A stretch of DNA of 64,000 bases, from positions 62,001-126,000 of the forward strand of contig CBDCVJ010000054.1 of NCBI GenBank assembly GCA_965222975.1. Direction: 5' to 3'. The stretch's first letter is position 1. The number at the start of each line of letters is the position of its first letter. Below, one piece after another: positions 44,046-52,237 of this stretch. The translations under genes were made by a program, and so were the position numbers. Under the pieces are notes generated by a model. It was given only the letters and a program-made list of their open reading frames with translations, did no database searches and was not told where the DNA came from. The stretch comes from UBA6168 sp965222975. GTDB taxonomy: Bacteria; Bacteroidota; Bacteroidia; Chitinophagales; Saprospiraceae.

Positions 44046-45134
44046 ATGTTCAAAATAAAATGCCTAACCTTTTTGCTGGCCGCCACTTTTTTGATGGTTG
44101 CCTGCAACAAAGATGACGACACCAAAGAGCCCGTCACTATCGACGAAACACCTTATATACTTGAATTTGGCGAACTGCCGGCCCCTGACCTCCCCGCCGA
44201 CAACCCTCTGACTATACAGGGCGTGCAGCTTGGCCGGATGTTGTTTTATGAAAAAATGCTTTCGAAGGACGGGTCACAGGCCTGTGCCGATTGCCACCGC
44301 CAACCTGACGGCTTTTCCGATACCACCCGTTTTTCCATTGGGGTCGAAATGATGCCGGGGAAAAGACAGGCCATGCCCGTGTTCAATATGGCCTGGCACA
44401 GCAATGAATTTTTCTGGGACGGACGGGCGCACCTGTTGCGCGACCAAGCCCTCAAACCCATCCAAGACCCGCTTGAAATGAATGAAACATTGGACAATGT
44501 GATAGCCAAACTAAGCGCCACACAGACTTATCGTGACCAGTTCACAAGGGCTTTTGGTTCGGATGAAATCACAGAAGAAAGGATGGCCCTTGCCATTGAG
44601 CAGTTCGAGTTGAGCATCGTTTCCAGCGATTCAAAATACGACCGCTATCTGGCAGGCACAGAAACATTGACGGAAAGCGAAGAGCGGGGCAGAATACTTT
44701 TTGAAACGGAATACAACCCCTTCTTCCCTGACCAATCTGGGGCTGACTGCGCCCACTGCCATGGCGGGGCCAATTTCGAGAACGACCTGTATATGAACAA
44801 CGGATTGGATACCGATGCGGAAATTGCGGATATCGGCAGGGAAGAAGTGACCCAAGACCCCAACGACCGGGCGAAGTTCAAAGTGCCATCTTTACGCAAT
44901 GTAGCCGTGACGCCCCCCTATATGCACGACGGCCGTTTCCAGACCTTGGAGGAGGTGATTGACCATTACAACGAAGGGGTCCGTGAATCGGCGACGACTG
45001 ACATCACTTTGCTGAACACCAAAGACACCGGGCTTTTCCTCACTGCCCAGGACAAACAGGATTTGATAAATTTCCTGAAGACATTGACAGATGATACATT
45101 TTTGAACAATGAGGAATACAAGTCCCCATTTTGA
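44046..45134 (+). CDS. Di-haem cytochrome c peroxidase (MbnH/MauG-like), second copy
   Basis: The 362-residue lipoprotein (signal ending LMVAC) is intact. It has haem sites CADCH (near residue 82) and CAHCH (about 235), and PYMHDGRFQTLEEVIDHYN near the end. It is clearly related to the preceding peroxidase. Together they may oxidise MbnP or another surface protein, or detoxify peroxide. It lies 11 bases after the first peroxidase and is followed by a strong intrinsic terminator. Confidence 0.9.
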   Translation: MFKIKCLTFLLAATFLMVACNKDDDTKEPVTIDETPYILEFGELPAPDLPADNPLTIQGVQLGRMLFYEKMLSKDGSQACADCHRQPDGFSDTTRFSIGVEMMPGKRQAMPVFNMAWHSNEFFWDGRAHLLRDQALKPIQDPLEMNETLDNVIAKLSATQTYRDQFTRAFGSDEITEERMALAIEQFELSIVSSDSKYDRYLAGTETLTESEERGRILFETEYNPFFPDQSGADCAHCHGGANFENDLYMNNGLDTDAEIADIGREEVTQDPNDRAKFKVPSLRNVAVTPPYMHDGRFQTLEEVIDHYNEGVRESATTDITLLNTKDTGLFLTAQDKQDLINFLKTLTDDTFLNNEEYKSPF

Positions 45135-45159
45135 TAAAGCAGGCGACTTGTACGCCGTA

Positions 45160-45198
45160 AATGTGGCTGTCGGCGATGCTGGCAGCCACATTATTTTT
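45160..45198 (+). terminator. Intrinsic terminator after the peroxidase genes
   Basis: A perfect 10-bp stem (AATGTGGCTG with CAGCCACATT) encloses a 13-base loop and is followed by ATTTTTAT. It ends the propeller-MbnP-peroxidase transcription unit just before the BNR lipoprotein gene. Confidence 0.8.
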
Positions 45199-45205
45199 AT
45201 GAACC

Positions 45206-46406
45206 ATGAAAAATATAACACTTTTCGCCTTGGTATTCCTTGGTTGCCAAACTGCAACTGAAACAGAACAGTTTTATCAAGCTGACTTAGTTGAAGTTGC
45301 GACACCCTGCACACTTGGGGGCGAACCCAACCTTTTTGTTTCCGAGTCCGGTGAAGCCTATCTTACGTGGGTAGAATTTCTGACCGACACCACCGATGCC
45401 CTGCTTTTTTCCAAAAAGGAAAACGGACATTGGTCAAAACCCAGGGAAATCGCCCGTGGCAGCGACTGGTTCGTCAACTGGGCAGACTTTCCTTCATTGG
45501 CCGTTAATGATGATTGGATGGCTTCCCATTGGCTGCAAAAAAGTGCAGGCGGCACTTACGATTATGATGTCCACATTTCCCAATCAACCGATAGCGGGAA
45601 AACTTGGCTCCCCTCGTTCATCCCACACCGTGACAGTATCGCTGCCGAACATGGTTTCGTGACCATGTTCCCCATTTCCGAAGACCGCATGTTCACCGTT
45701 TGGCTCGACGGGCGCAATACCAAAGAGAGTCCACAATCTTCAGTCGGCAGCTCACAGTCAGGAGAACATGGCCATGGTAGCGGGGCGATGAGTTTGCGGA
45801 CTGCAGAATTTGACCGGGATGGAAATCTTTTCGAGGAGGCCGAGCTGGACAACCGCATCTGCGACTGTTGCCAGACGGATGCAGTTATAACGTCCGAAGG
45901 CCCGGTGGTGGTCTATCGGGACAGGTCGGAACATGAAATACGGGACATCAGCATCGTGCGGAAAGTGGACGGGGAATGGACAAAGCCCCATCTTGTGCAT
46001 GCCGATAATTGGGAAATCAGCGGATGTCCGGTAAACGGTCCGGCCATTGCTGCCAATGGTGAGGCGGTTGCCGTTGCGTGGTTTACGTCAGCTGGTGGTG
46101 GCAAAGGGGCGGTCACGGTTGCCTTTTCGAGAGATGCCGGAGCAACCTTTTCTAACCCAGTCCAAGTGGATGATGGTAACCCTTCTGGCAGGGTGGATGT
46201 GGAGTTCATGGACACCGAAAATGTTTTTGGTGACCTGGTTGGAAAACACGGAGGAGGCGGCAGAAATCAGGGCGGCAGTTGTTGGTCGAAGCGGCAAAAA
46301 AGGTGCAAGCATTTCACTTACTGAAACCAGTCCGGCACGGAGCAGCGGTTTTCCTATTCTGGCCAAAAACAGTGACCATTTTCTGCTGGCTTGGGACGGG
46401 CGTTGA
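45206..46406 (+). CDS. BNR-repeat (sialidase-like) lipoprotein, one +1 frameshift
   Basis: The first frame covers 45206 to about 46220; the last part is in the +1 frame. Removing one base near 46230 (giving NVFVTWLENTEEAAEI) joins them into 399 residues. The short signal with LVFLGC suggests a lipoprotein. Several BNR-type Asp-box repeats (STDSGKTW, SRDAGATF) support a six-bladed propeller as in exo-alpha-sialidases. A rare CDCC motif lies in RICDCCQTDA. I recall such proteins downstream of MbnP peroxidases in Bacteroidota. Catalytic sialidase activity is not assured. Confidence 0.75.
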
Positions 46407-46514
46407 TAGTGTTTCGACATCTGTTAGAACCGCCGTGTTGAACTTTTAAAGTTGAACTTTACGGATACTACCATAACAGGCAAGATTAATACCTAAACCG
46501 CCTTTCCATAAAAA

Positions 46515-46538
46515 TTATTTAAGGACTCACTTAAATAA
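46515..46538. promoter_or_regulatory. ArsR-type operator, 9-bp inverted repeat
   Basis: TTATTTAAG and CTTAAATAA form a perfect 9-bp inverted repeat around GACTCA. It lies just upstream of a TACCTTTG -7 box and covers the -33 region of the regulator promoter. It is a likely binding site for the ArsR-family regulator encoded next to it, giving autoregulation. The same repeat recurs at 46991-47012. Confidence 0.75.
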
Positions 46539-46548
46539 ACGATTTTCT

Positions 46549-46556
46549 TACCTTTG
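46549..46556 (+). promoter_or_regulatory. -7 box TACCTTTG of the mer regulator
   Basis: The box matches TAnnTTTG exactly. The ATG at 46561 begins 4 bases after it, so transcription would start at or next to the initiation codon, giving a leaderless or nearly leaderless mRNA. Confidence 0.65.
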
Positions 46557-46560
46557 CCCC

Positions 46561-46968
46561 ATGAAAAAGAAAACCCGAACCAATGTTTGTATCCGAGCCT
46601 GCCGTGACGAAGCGCAAATATTCCGTTGCCGGCAGCACATGAAAGATTTGATGTCTTCCGTCAAGGACTTGGCGGGTATGCTGAGTTTGGTCAGCAATGA
46701 AGTAAGGATGAAAATCCTGCTCCTGCTGGCGGAAGAACATAGCCTTTGTGTGTGCGACTTGAGTGAAATCCTCGGCATGACGGTGCCCGCCGTTTCACAA
46801 CACCTGAAAAAACTGCGGGAAGGCGGACTGGTCTTTACAGAGCAGGACGGGGTGACGATTTACTACCACATTTCGGCAACAGCAAAGCCAGTGCTGGACA
46901 ATTTGTTTCAACTGCTCGGCAACCCGGCTCCAGTACGCAAAACTGCAAAACAAGCGGCAGCGGGCTGA
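46561..46968 (+). CDS. ArsR-family metal-responsive repressor of the mercury operon
   Basis: The 135-residue protein has a winged-helix HTH (about residues 45-110), with the metal-site motif LCVCDL (C63, C65), the classic ELCVCDL region of ArsR/SmtB regulators. Three more Cys lie in the N-terminal arm (C10, C14, C23). Recognition helix: MTVPAVSQHLKKLREGGLV. It is followed by MerTP and MerA, so Hg(II) release of repression is expected. Its own promoter and the next gene each carry the same inverted repeat. Confidence 0.9.
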   Translation: MKKKTRTNVCIRACRDEAQIFRCRQHMKDLMSSVKDLAGMLSLVSNEVRMKILLLLAEEHSLCVCDLSEILGMTVPAVSQHLKKLREGGLVFTEQDGVTIYYHISATAKPVLDNLFQLLGNPAPVRKTAKQAAAG

Positions 46969-46990
46969 AATGACCATTTTTTTAATTAAC

Positions 46991-47012
46991 TATTTAAGAA
47001 TTTCCTTAAATA
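46991..47012. promoter_or_regulatory. Second ArsR-type operator upstream of merTP
   Basis: TATTTAAG and CTTAAATA form a perfect 8-bp inverted repeat around AATTTC. The arms match the operator at 46515-46538 and the spacer is again six bases. It ends 9 bases before the merTP start, so bound repressor would block a local promoter or elongation. The duplication supports real function. Confidence 0.75.
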
Positions 47013-47021
47013 ATATCCATC

Positions 47022-47642
47022 ATGAAATCACACAATGCATCTAAAAATTTGGCTGGCGCAAGTGTACTGGCCGCCATTGCAGCCTCCTTGTGCTGCATCA
47101 CCCCTGTGCTGGCCCTGCTGGCAGGAACGAGCGGACTGGCTTCCACCTTTTCGTGGATGGAGCCAGCACGGCCCTACCTCATCGGTCTCACGGTGGCCGT
47201 GCTGGGCTTTGCCTGGTACCAAAAACTCAAGCCTAACAAAGCAGAAATTGATTGCGACTGCGAGGAGGATGGCAAAACGCCGTTCATGCAGACGAAATCG
47301 TTCCTCGGCATCGTCACCGTATTTGCCGGGCTGACGCTGGCCTTCCCCTACTACTCGAAGGTTTTTTACCCCGATAACAGCCAACAGGTCATCATGGTGA
47401 GCCAAAGCGACATGCAGGAGGCCATTTTCGACGTCTCCGGCATGACCTGTTCGGGATGCGAAGAACACGTGAAACACGCCGTGAACGAACTGCCCGGCAT
47501 CGTGGAGGCGAAAGCCAGTTTTGAAGAAGGAAAGGCCGAAGTGAAATTTGACAAATCCAAAATCTCGGCGGATGCCATTAAAGTGGCCATCGACGAGACG
47601 GGCTATAAAGTCACGGATTTTAAAATGGCTGACAATCAATAA
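47022..47642 (+). CDS. merTP: Mercuric transport fusion protein MerTP
   Basis: The 206-residue protein joins a MerT-like membrane part with a MerP-like HMA domain. The first helix carries a vicinal pair CC in ASLCCITP and an internal loop has a CDCEED pair, both typical Hg(II)-relay sites of MerT. The C-terminal domain (about residues 130-200) has the MTCSGCEEHV motif. It brings Hg(II) from the periplasm to the reductase. It begins 9 bases after the second operator and ends 19 bases before merA. Confidence 0.9.
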   Translation: MKSHNASKNLAGASVLAAIAASLCCITPVLALLAGTSGLASTFSWMEPARPYLIGLTVAVLGFAWYQKLKPNKAEIDCDCEEDGKTPFMQTKSFLGIVTVFAGLTLAFPYYSKVFYPDNSQQVIMVSQSDMQEAIFDVSGMTCSGCEEHVKHAVNELPGIVEAKASFEEGKAEVKFDKSKISADAIKVAIDETGYKVTDFKMADNQ

Positions 47643-47661
47643 TCACCAAAATCATTCTGAC

Positions 47662-49119
47662 ATGAAAGAACCATTGCCAGCCATCTCCAAGGGCAACGGC
47701 AGCATCCCGAAATACGACCTCATTATCATCGGCGGCGGCTCGGCGGCTTTCTCGGCGGCTATCAAAGCAGAGGAACTGGGGTTGAATACCCTCATGGTCA
47801 ACGGGGGGTTGCCCTTTGGCGGCACCTGCGTCAATGTGGGCTGCGTTCCCTCCAAGAACCTCATCCGTGCTGCCGAAACCGTGCGCCACGCTTCCCACTC
47901 CAATTTTGCGGGCATCAGCCCGAAAGGTGCGGAAGTGGATTTTCAAAAAATCATTCGGGAAAAAAAGACGCTCGTTGCAACTCTCCAGCAGAAAAAGTAC
48001 CTGGACGTGGTCAGTGATTTCAAATCCCTTAAAATGGTGCAGGGCTGGGCGGAATTTGTGGATGAAAAAACCATCCTCGTCAATGGCAAAGACCACTACA
48101 CCGCCCTCAAGTTCCTCATCGCCACCGGTGCAACGACCAACGTGCCTGCTATCGAGGGCTTGGAAGAAATAGGCTACCTGACCAATGCTACACTCTTTGA
48201 TTTGGAAGAACAGCCCGAAAGCCTCACCATCATGGGAGCCGGTTACATTGGGCTTGAAATCGCCATGGCATACAACCGCCTCGGCACCCGTGTGCGCATC
48301 ATTGAGTTCACCGACCGGGTGCTGCGCTCCCAAACGCCCGACATCAGCAAGGAACTGGAAAAGCAAATGCGCAGCGAAGGCATCGAAATTCTTCCAAATT
48401 TCAGGGCGGTGAAATTTGAAAAGCAGGGAAACAATACCATTATCCAATGCAAATGCCCCGATGGTACTATTACAGAAATCACTGAACCAGGGAAGGTGGT
48501 GGTGGCCACCGGCATCAGGCCCAATACACAAAAGTTGGGCGCAGATAGAATCGGGTTAAAACTCGGCCCCCAAGGGCAAATCCCCGTAAATGAAAGAATG
48601 GAGACCAATCTGCCGCACATTTTCGCTGCCGGCGATGCGACCGATACACCTGCTTTTGTTTACACCGCCGCTTTTGAAGGGAAAATTGCTGTAGAAAATG
48701 CCTCTGCTTCGGCAACAGCTGGTCAAGCAGATTATTCTTCCCTGCCTTGGGTCGTCTTCACTGACCCCCAGGTGGCTGGCACTGGGTTCGATGAGACACA
48801 GGCTGAAACCCTGGGCATTCCTTTTGAGGTCTCAAAATTGGCGTTAAAGGACGTGCCGCGTGCTATTGCCGCCAACGACACGAGAGGTTTCATTAAGCTC
48901 ATCCGTAACCCGGAAACCGACAAACTCATCGGTGCAAGGGTCGTCGCCCCGGAAGGCGGCGAACTCATCCAGCTATTAAGCATGGCAATAAAATATGGCA
49001 TTACGGTGAAGGATTTAGCTGAGAATTTTTACCCTTACCTCACATTGGGAGAAGGAATTAAACTGGCCGCCATCACCTTTGGAAAACAAGTGTCTAAATT
49101 GAGTTGCTGTGCGAGTTAA
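47662..49119 (+). CDS. merA: Mercury(II) reductase MerA
   Basis: ATG 47662 gives 485 residues, the length of MerA without the N-terminal NmerA domain. FAD motif IIGGGSAAFSAAI, redox-active disulfide GTCVNVGC, NAD motif GAGYIGLEIA and FAAGDAT are all present. The protein ends in a vicinal Cys pair (LSCCAS), the Hg(II)-receiving C-terminal pair of MerA. It reduces Hg(II) to Hg(0) with NADPH. The HMA function missing here is supplied by MerTP. The earlier in-frame start at 47548 overlaps merTP and is rejected. Confidence 0.95.
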   Translation: MKEPLPAISKGNGSIPKYDLIIIGGGSAAFSAAIKAEELGLNTLMVNGGLPFGGTCVNVGCVPSKNLIRAAETVRHASHSNFAGISPKGAEVDFQKIIREKKTLVATLQQKKYLDVVSDFKSLKMVQGWAEFVDEKTILVNGKDHYTALKFLIATGATTNVPAIEGLEEIGYLTNATLFDLEEQPESLTIMGAGYIGLEIAMAYNRLGTRVRIIEFTDRVLRSQTPDISKELEKQMRSEGIEILPNFRAVKFEKQGNNTIIQCKCPDGTITEITEPGKVVVATGIRPNTQKLGADRIGLKLGPQGQIPVNERMETNLPHIFAAGDATDTPAFVYTAAFEGKIAVENASASATAGQADYSSLPWVVFTDPQVAGTGFDETQAETLGIPFEVSKLALKDVPRAIAANDTRGFIKLIRNPETDKLIGARVVAPEGGELIQLLSMAIKYGITVKDLAENFYPYLTLGEGIKLAAITFGKQVSKLSCCAS

Positions 49120-49143
49120 TTTAACCGCCTATAATTTTCTTTT

Positions 49144-50121
49144 ATGGACAGTCTAACCCAAGCCGCCCTCGGCGCTGCCGTTGGCGAAGCGGTTTTAGGG
49201 AAAAAGTTAGGCGGTAAAGCCGCCGTCATCGGGGCCATCATTGGCACAGTGCCTGACCTCGATGTGCTGCTCTTGCCTTTTTATGACGGGCTGGAAAGAA
49301 TCAGTGTCCACCGGGGGTACAGCCACTCCATCTTGTTCAGCCTGCTGGGGGCATTCCTTTTCGCCTATATATTGAGCAAAATAAAATGGACGAAAGAAGC
49401 GCCGTACCGCCGGCTGTGGCTGTTCAGCTTTTTTGCGTTGTTCACCCACATGCTGCTCGATGCCTTCACCAGTTTCGGCACGCAGCTTTTTCTGCCGCTC
49501 ACTGATTGGCGGGTGAGTTTCGACAGCGTTAGCATCATTGACCCGGTCTATACCGTGCCATTGCTCATCGGCACTTTGTTCAGTGTTTTTTATTTCAAAA
49601 AAACGGATAAAAAACGGGCATTGCCCAATAACCTTGGCCTCATTGCCAGCTCGCTGTACCTGTTGTTCACGCTGGCCAACAAGCAGCATATTGAAAACGT
49701 ATTCCAGACCCAATTGGAGAAGCAGAACATCCCCCATTTTCGTCTGCTTACTGTGCCCGTCGCCATCGGCAATGGTATCTGGTATGGCGTGGCCAAAGAT
49801 GCCGATTCGCTCCACATTGGAAAATATTCCGAGTGGAAAGGTGGGGATATTGAGTTCCACTCCTTCGCCATCAACGAACGGCTACTGGATGGATTGGACG
49901 AGAGGCTGGTGAACCGCATGAAGTGGTTCGCCCAAGGTTTTTACACCGTGGCGGAAAAGGACGGTAAAATCAGGATTTACAATATGCAGTGCGATATGCA
50001 GGGAGTGCGGCAGTTCGGGAATTACCGAGCGCCTACGGCATTTTATTATGAAATCACACCGAAGGAAAACGGGGGTTATGATTTGACATCTGGGATGCAT
50101 GTGGAGACGATTGAGGAGTGA
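49144..50121 (+). CDS. Membrane metal-dependent hydrolase (YdjM/LexA-binding family), copy 1
   Basis: The 325-residue protein has the YdjM-type core of several membrane helices, with the likely metal-site motifs TVPDLDVL, HRGYSHS and FTHMLLDAFTSFGT in the first half. A soluble C-terminal part (about residues 190-325) follows. These proteins are membrane-bound putative hydrolases; in characterised relatives the substrate is unknown. A paralogue lies at 56565 on the far side of the RND operon. The two share the N-terminal MDS(L/I)(T/S)QAALGAA(V/I)GEAVLG segment. Confidence 0.85.
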   Translation: MDSLTQAALGAAVGEAVLGKKLGGKAAVIGAIIGTVPDLDVLLLPFYDGLERISVHRGYSHSILFSLLGAFLFAYILSKIKWTKEAPYRRLWLFSFFALFTHMLLDAFTSFGTQLFLPLTDWRVSFDSVSIIDPVYTVPLLIGTLFSVFYFKKTDKKRALPNNLGLIASSLYLLFTLANKQHIENVFQTQLEKQNIPHFRLLTVPVAIGNGIWYGVAKDADSLHIGKYSEWKGGDIEFHSFAINERLLDGLDERLVNRMKWFAQGFYTVAEKDGKIRIYNMQCDMQGVRQFGNYRAPTAFYYEITPKENGGYDLTSGMHVETIEE

Positions 50122-50198
50122 AATGTTTTATATTTTTTTCTCAAAAAATGGGGCATGAAAATAGCCTTGATAAGAGTACATATGTTATACCGCTTTAG

Positions 50199-50206
50199 TA
50201 ACTTTG
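50199..50206 (+). promoter_or_regulatory. -7 box TAACTTTG upstream of the efflux operon
   Basis: The box is an exact TAnnTTTG match, and the GTG start at 50211 lies 4 bases after it, so a leaderless start is predicted. An 8-bp palindrome ACATATGT (50178-50185) lies in the -33 region and may be part of an operator. Confidence 0.6.
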
Positions 50207-50210
50207 CATT

Positions 50211-50633
50211 GTGAGTACAAAAAAGAAAATATTGAGTTATTGTTTGCTCGCCATCTATCTTTTGGCCGGGGTTCAAAGCATTGGTGCTACATTACCACAT
50301 GAACAGTTGCACCATCATCACAAGGATTTCGATGCCGTCCACCACGAACACGCTTTCCACATCGGCATCTTCCACTTTTTGGGGCATTTCATGGAGAAGA
50401 TTGGCCAACAACAGGACAGCACTGACGATTACCTGCAACCTGCCATCGTCCTGCCATCCAAAAATGTGAATGACGAAAAAAACATGGTCAGCTTTGGCCA
50501 TGCTGTAATAATATCAAATACGGTCGAAGGCGGAGTGAACATCAACGACCCGCCTGATGACCATTTAACCCTTCCTTTTTCTCAGCTTTCCATCCTATCC
50601 TCCCGACCGCTCCGTGCGCCCCCTTCCTGCTGA
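50211..50633 (+). CDS. His-rich small exported protein at the head of the RND efflux operon
   Basis: The GTG start is supported by the promoter box just upstream. A signal segment (residues 7-27) is followed by a His-rich region with LHHHHKDF and VHHEHAFH (about residues 33-55) and a Pro-rich end (APPSC). It resembles small metal-binding proteins that precede Cus/Czc operons in Bacteroidota. No catalytic domain is visible. It may buffer metal for the pump. Confidence 0.6.
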   Translation: MSTKKKILSYCLLAIYLLAGVQSIGATLPHEQLHHHHKDFDAVHHEHAFHIGIFHFLGHFMEKIGQQQDSTDDYLQPAIVLPSKNVNDEKNMVSFGHAVIISNTVEGGVNINDPPDDHLTLPFSQLSILSSRPLRAPPSC

Positions 50634-50699
50634 AACTTCCCATTTCGTGAACAGCCGTTCACCCTGATTTTCTTTTTCAAATAAAAAAACATTCAAAAG

Positions 50700-52214
50700 A
50701 TGAAATATTCGTATTTCCCTGCCACCATGTTGGCGGGGCTGCTGTTTTTGGTGCTGGGCTGCCATTCCCATAACCACCCCCATGGGGACGACGCCCATGA
50801 ACCCGAAGGCCCAGAGCCCTTGTCATTCACAATCTGGACGGACAAGACGGAACTGTTTGTTGAATTCCCGCCACTGACCGTGGGGCAGGAAAGCGGCTTC
50901 GCTGCTCACTTCTCCCGCATGGACAATTTCAGGGCGGTGAAGGAAGGGACGGCCAAGATCGCCCTGCTGAATGGTGGCAACGAGGTGGCTTCCCACCATG
51001 CCGACATCCCTTCTTCGCCCGGCATTTTCCGGTTGGCGCTGACGCCCTCCGATGCCGGGCAGTTCCGGTTGGCATTTTATATCGCTACATCCGGCATCTC
51101 GGACACCATTTTTATTGAAGACATAGAGGTTTACCCAACTGTGGAAGCGGCAATAGCTGCCAATCCCCCGCAGCCCGAAGGTGGCGGGATTTCCTTCCTA
51201 AAAGAACAGGCATGGAAGGTGGACTTCGGCATCGCACAGGCCAAACGGGACAGTATCCACGAGGTCATTCGGACGTCGGGCGAGATACTCCCGGTGAAGG
51301 GCGAGGAAACTGTGCTGTCCACCAACACGAGCGGGATCGTTTTTTTCAAAAGCAATAACCTGATGGAAGGGCGTGAAGTCCGGGCTGGCGAAACGCTGTT
51401 CACCGTGAACAGCAAGGGCTTGACGGAGCAGAACCTGGAGGAAAAGTTCCTGGTGGCCAAAGCGCGCCTGGAAAAGGCCAGAGCCGACCTCGAACGCTCC
51501 AAGCCTTTGCTCGAACAGAAAATCATCTCCCAGAAAAAGTTTGATGAAAGGAAAATGGAACAGGCAATTGCCGAAGCAGAATTCCAGACCCTCGCGGGCA
51601 GTTTTAAAACAGGCGGGGTAGTTTTTACCGCTCCCTTTGCGGGCATCATCAAGCGGCTGCCAGTGAGTGACGGGGAGTTTGTGCAAGAAGGCGCACCCCT
51701 TGTTTCATTGACCCGCAACCGCAAACTGCTCTTACAGGGGGAAGTGCCGCAAAGCCAATTTTCCCAACTGCAAAATATCCGGTCGGCCAATTTTAAAACA
51801 CCTTGGCAGGAACAGGTACACAGCATCGAGGACTTCAACGGCAGGCTGGTGTCTTATGGCAAAGTGACAGGGGAGGGCGGCCAGTTTATCCCTATCCTTT
51901 TCGAGGTGGACAACCGGGGAGACCTGCTGGCCGGGTCGTTTGTTGACCTCTACCTGCTGACCCGCCCGGTCGAGCATGCACTGGTGCTGCCCAAGTCCGC
52001 CCTCATGCAGGACTACGGGCAGTACTACGTCTATGTCCAGACGGAAGGTGAATCCTTTGAAAAAAGGGAGGTCAAAACAGGCATTGACGACGGGCAGCGG
52101 GTGCAGATCCTTTCCGGCCTTGAAGAGGGCGAATGGGTGGTAACGAATGGGGCATACCAGATCAAGATGGCTTCGATGTCCTCTACCATCCCCGCCCACG
52201 GGCATTCACATTGA
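50700..52214 (+). CDS. RND efflux periplasmic adaptor (CusB/CzcB-like) lipoprotein
   Basis: The signal peptide ends in a Cys at VLGCHSHNHPHGDD, giving a lipoprotein with a His-rich N-terminus. The mature part has an N-terminal beta domain, a lipoyl-like and alpha-hairpin region (KARLEKARADLERSK, about residues 255-285) and beta-barrel and membrane-proximal domains. The protein ends in HGHSH. It links the inner-membrane pump to the outer-membrane channel. It begins 66 bases after the His-rich gene and precedes the TolC-like gene by 23 bases. Confidence 0.9.
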   Translation: MKYSYFPATMLAGLLFLVLGCHSHNHPHGDDAHEPEGPEPLSFTIWTDKTELFVEFPPLTVGQESGFAAHFSRMDNFRAVKEGTAKIALLNGGNEVASHHADIPSSPGIFRLALTPSDAGQFRLAFYIATSGISDTIFIEDIEVYPTVEAAIAANPPQPEGGGISFLKEQAWKVDFGIAQAKRDSIHEVIRTSGEILPVKGEETVLSTNTSGIVFFKSNNLMEGREVRAGETLFTVNSKGLTEQNLEEKFLVAKARLEKARADLERSKPLLEQKIISQKKFDERKMEQAIAEAEFQTLAGSFKTGGVVFTAPFAGIIKRLPVSDGEFVQEGAPLVSLTRNRKLLLQGEVPQSQFSQLQNIRSANFKTPWQEQVHSIEDFNGRLVSYGKVTGEGGQFIPILFEVDNRGDLLAGSFVDLYLLTRPVEHALVLPKSALMQDYGQYYVYVQTEGESFEKREVKTGIDDGQRVQILSGLEEGEWVVTNGAYQIKMASMSSTIPAHGHSH

Positions 52215-52237
52215 TAACGGGTGCTAAATTTTAAAAA

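Noticed and set aside
46440..46470. TTGAACTTT repeat after the BNR lipoprotein gene
   Set aside because: It is a short direct and inverted repeat with no clear promoter or terminator role.
47620..48531. 303-residue minus-strand ORF over merA
   Set aside because: MerA on the + strand is unmistakable, with all its active-site motifs.
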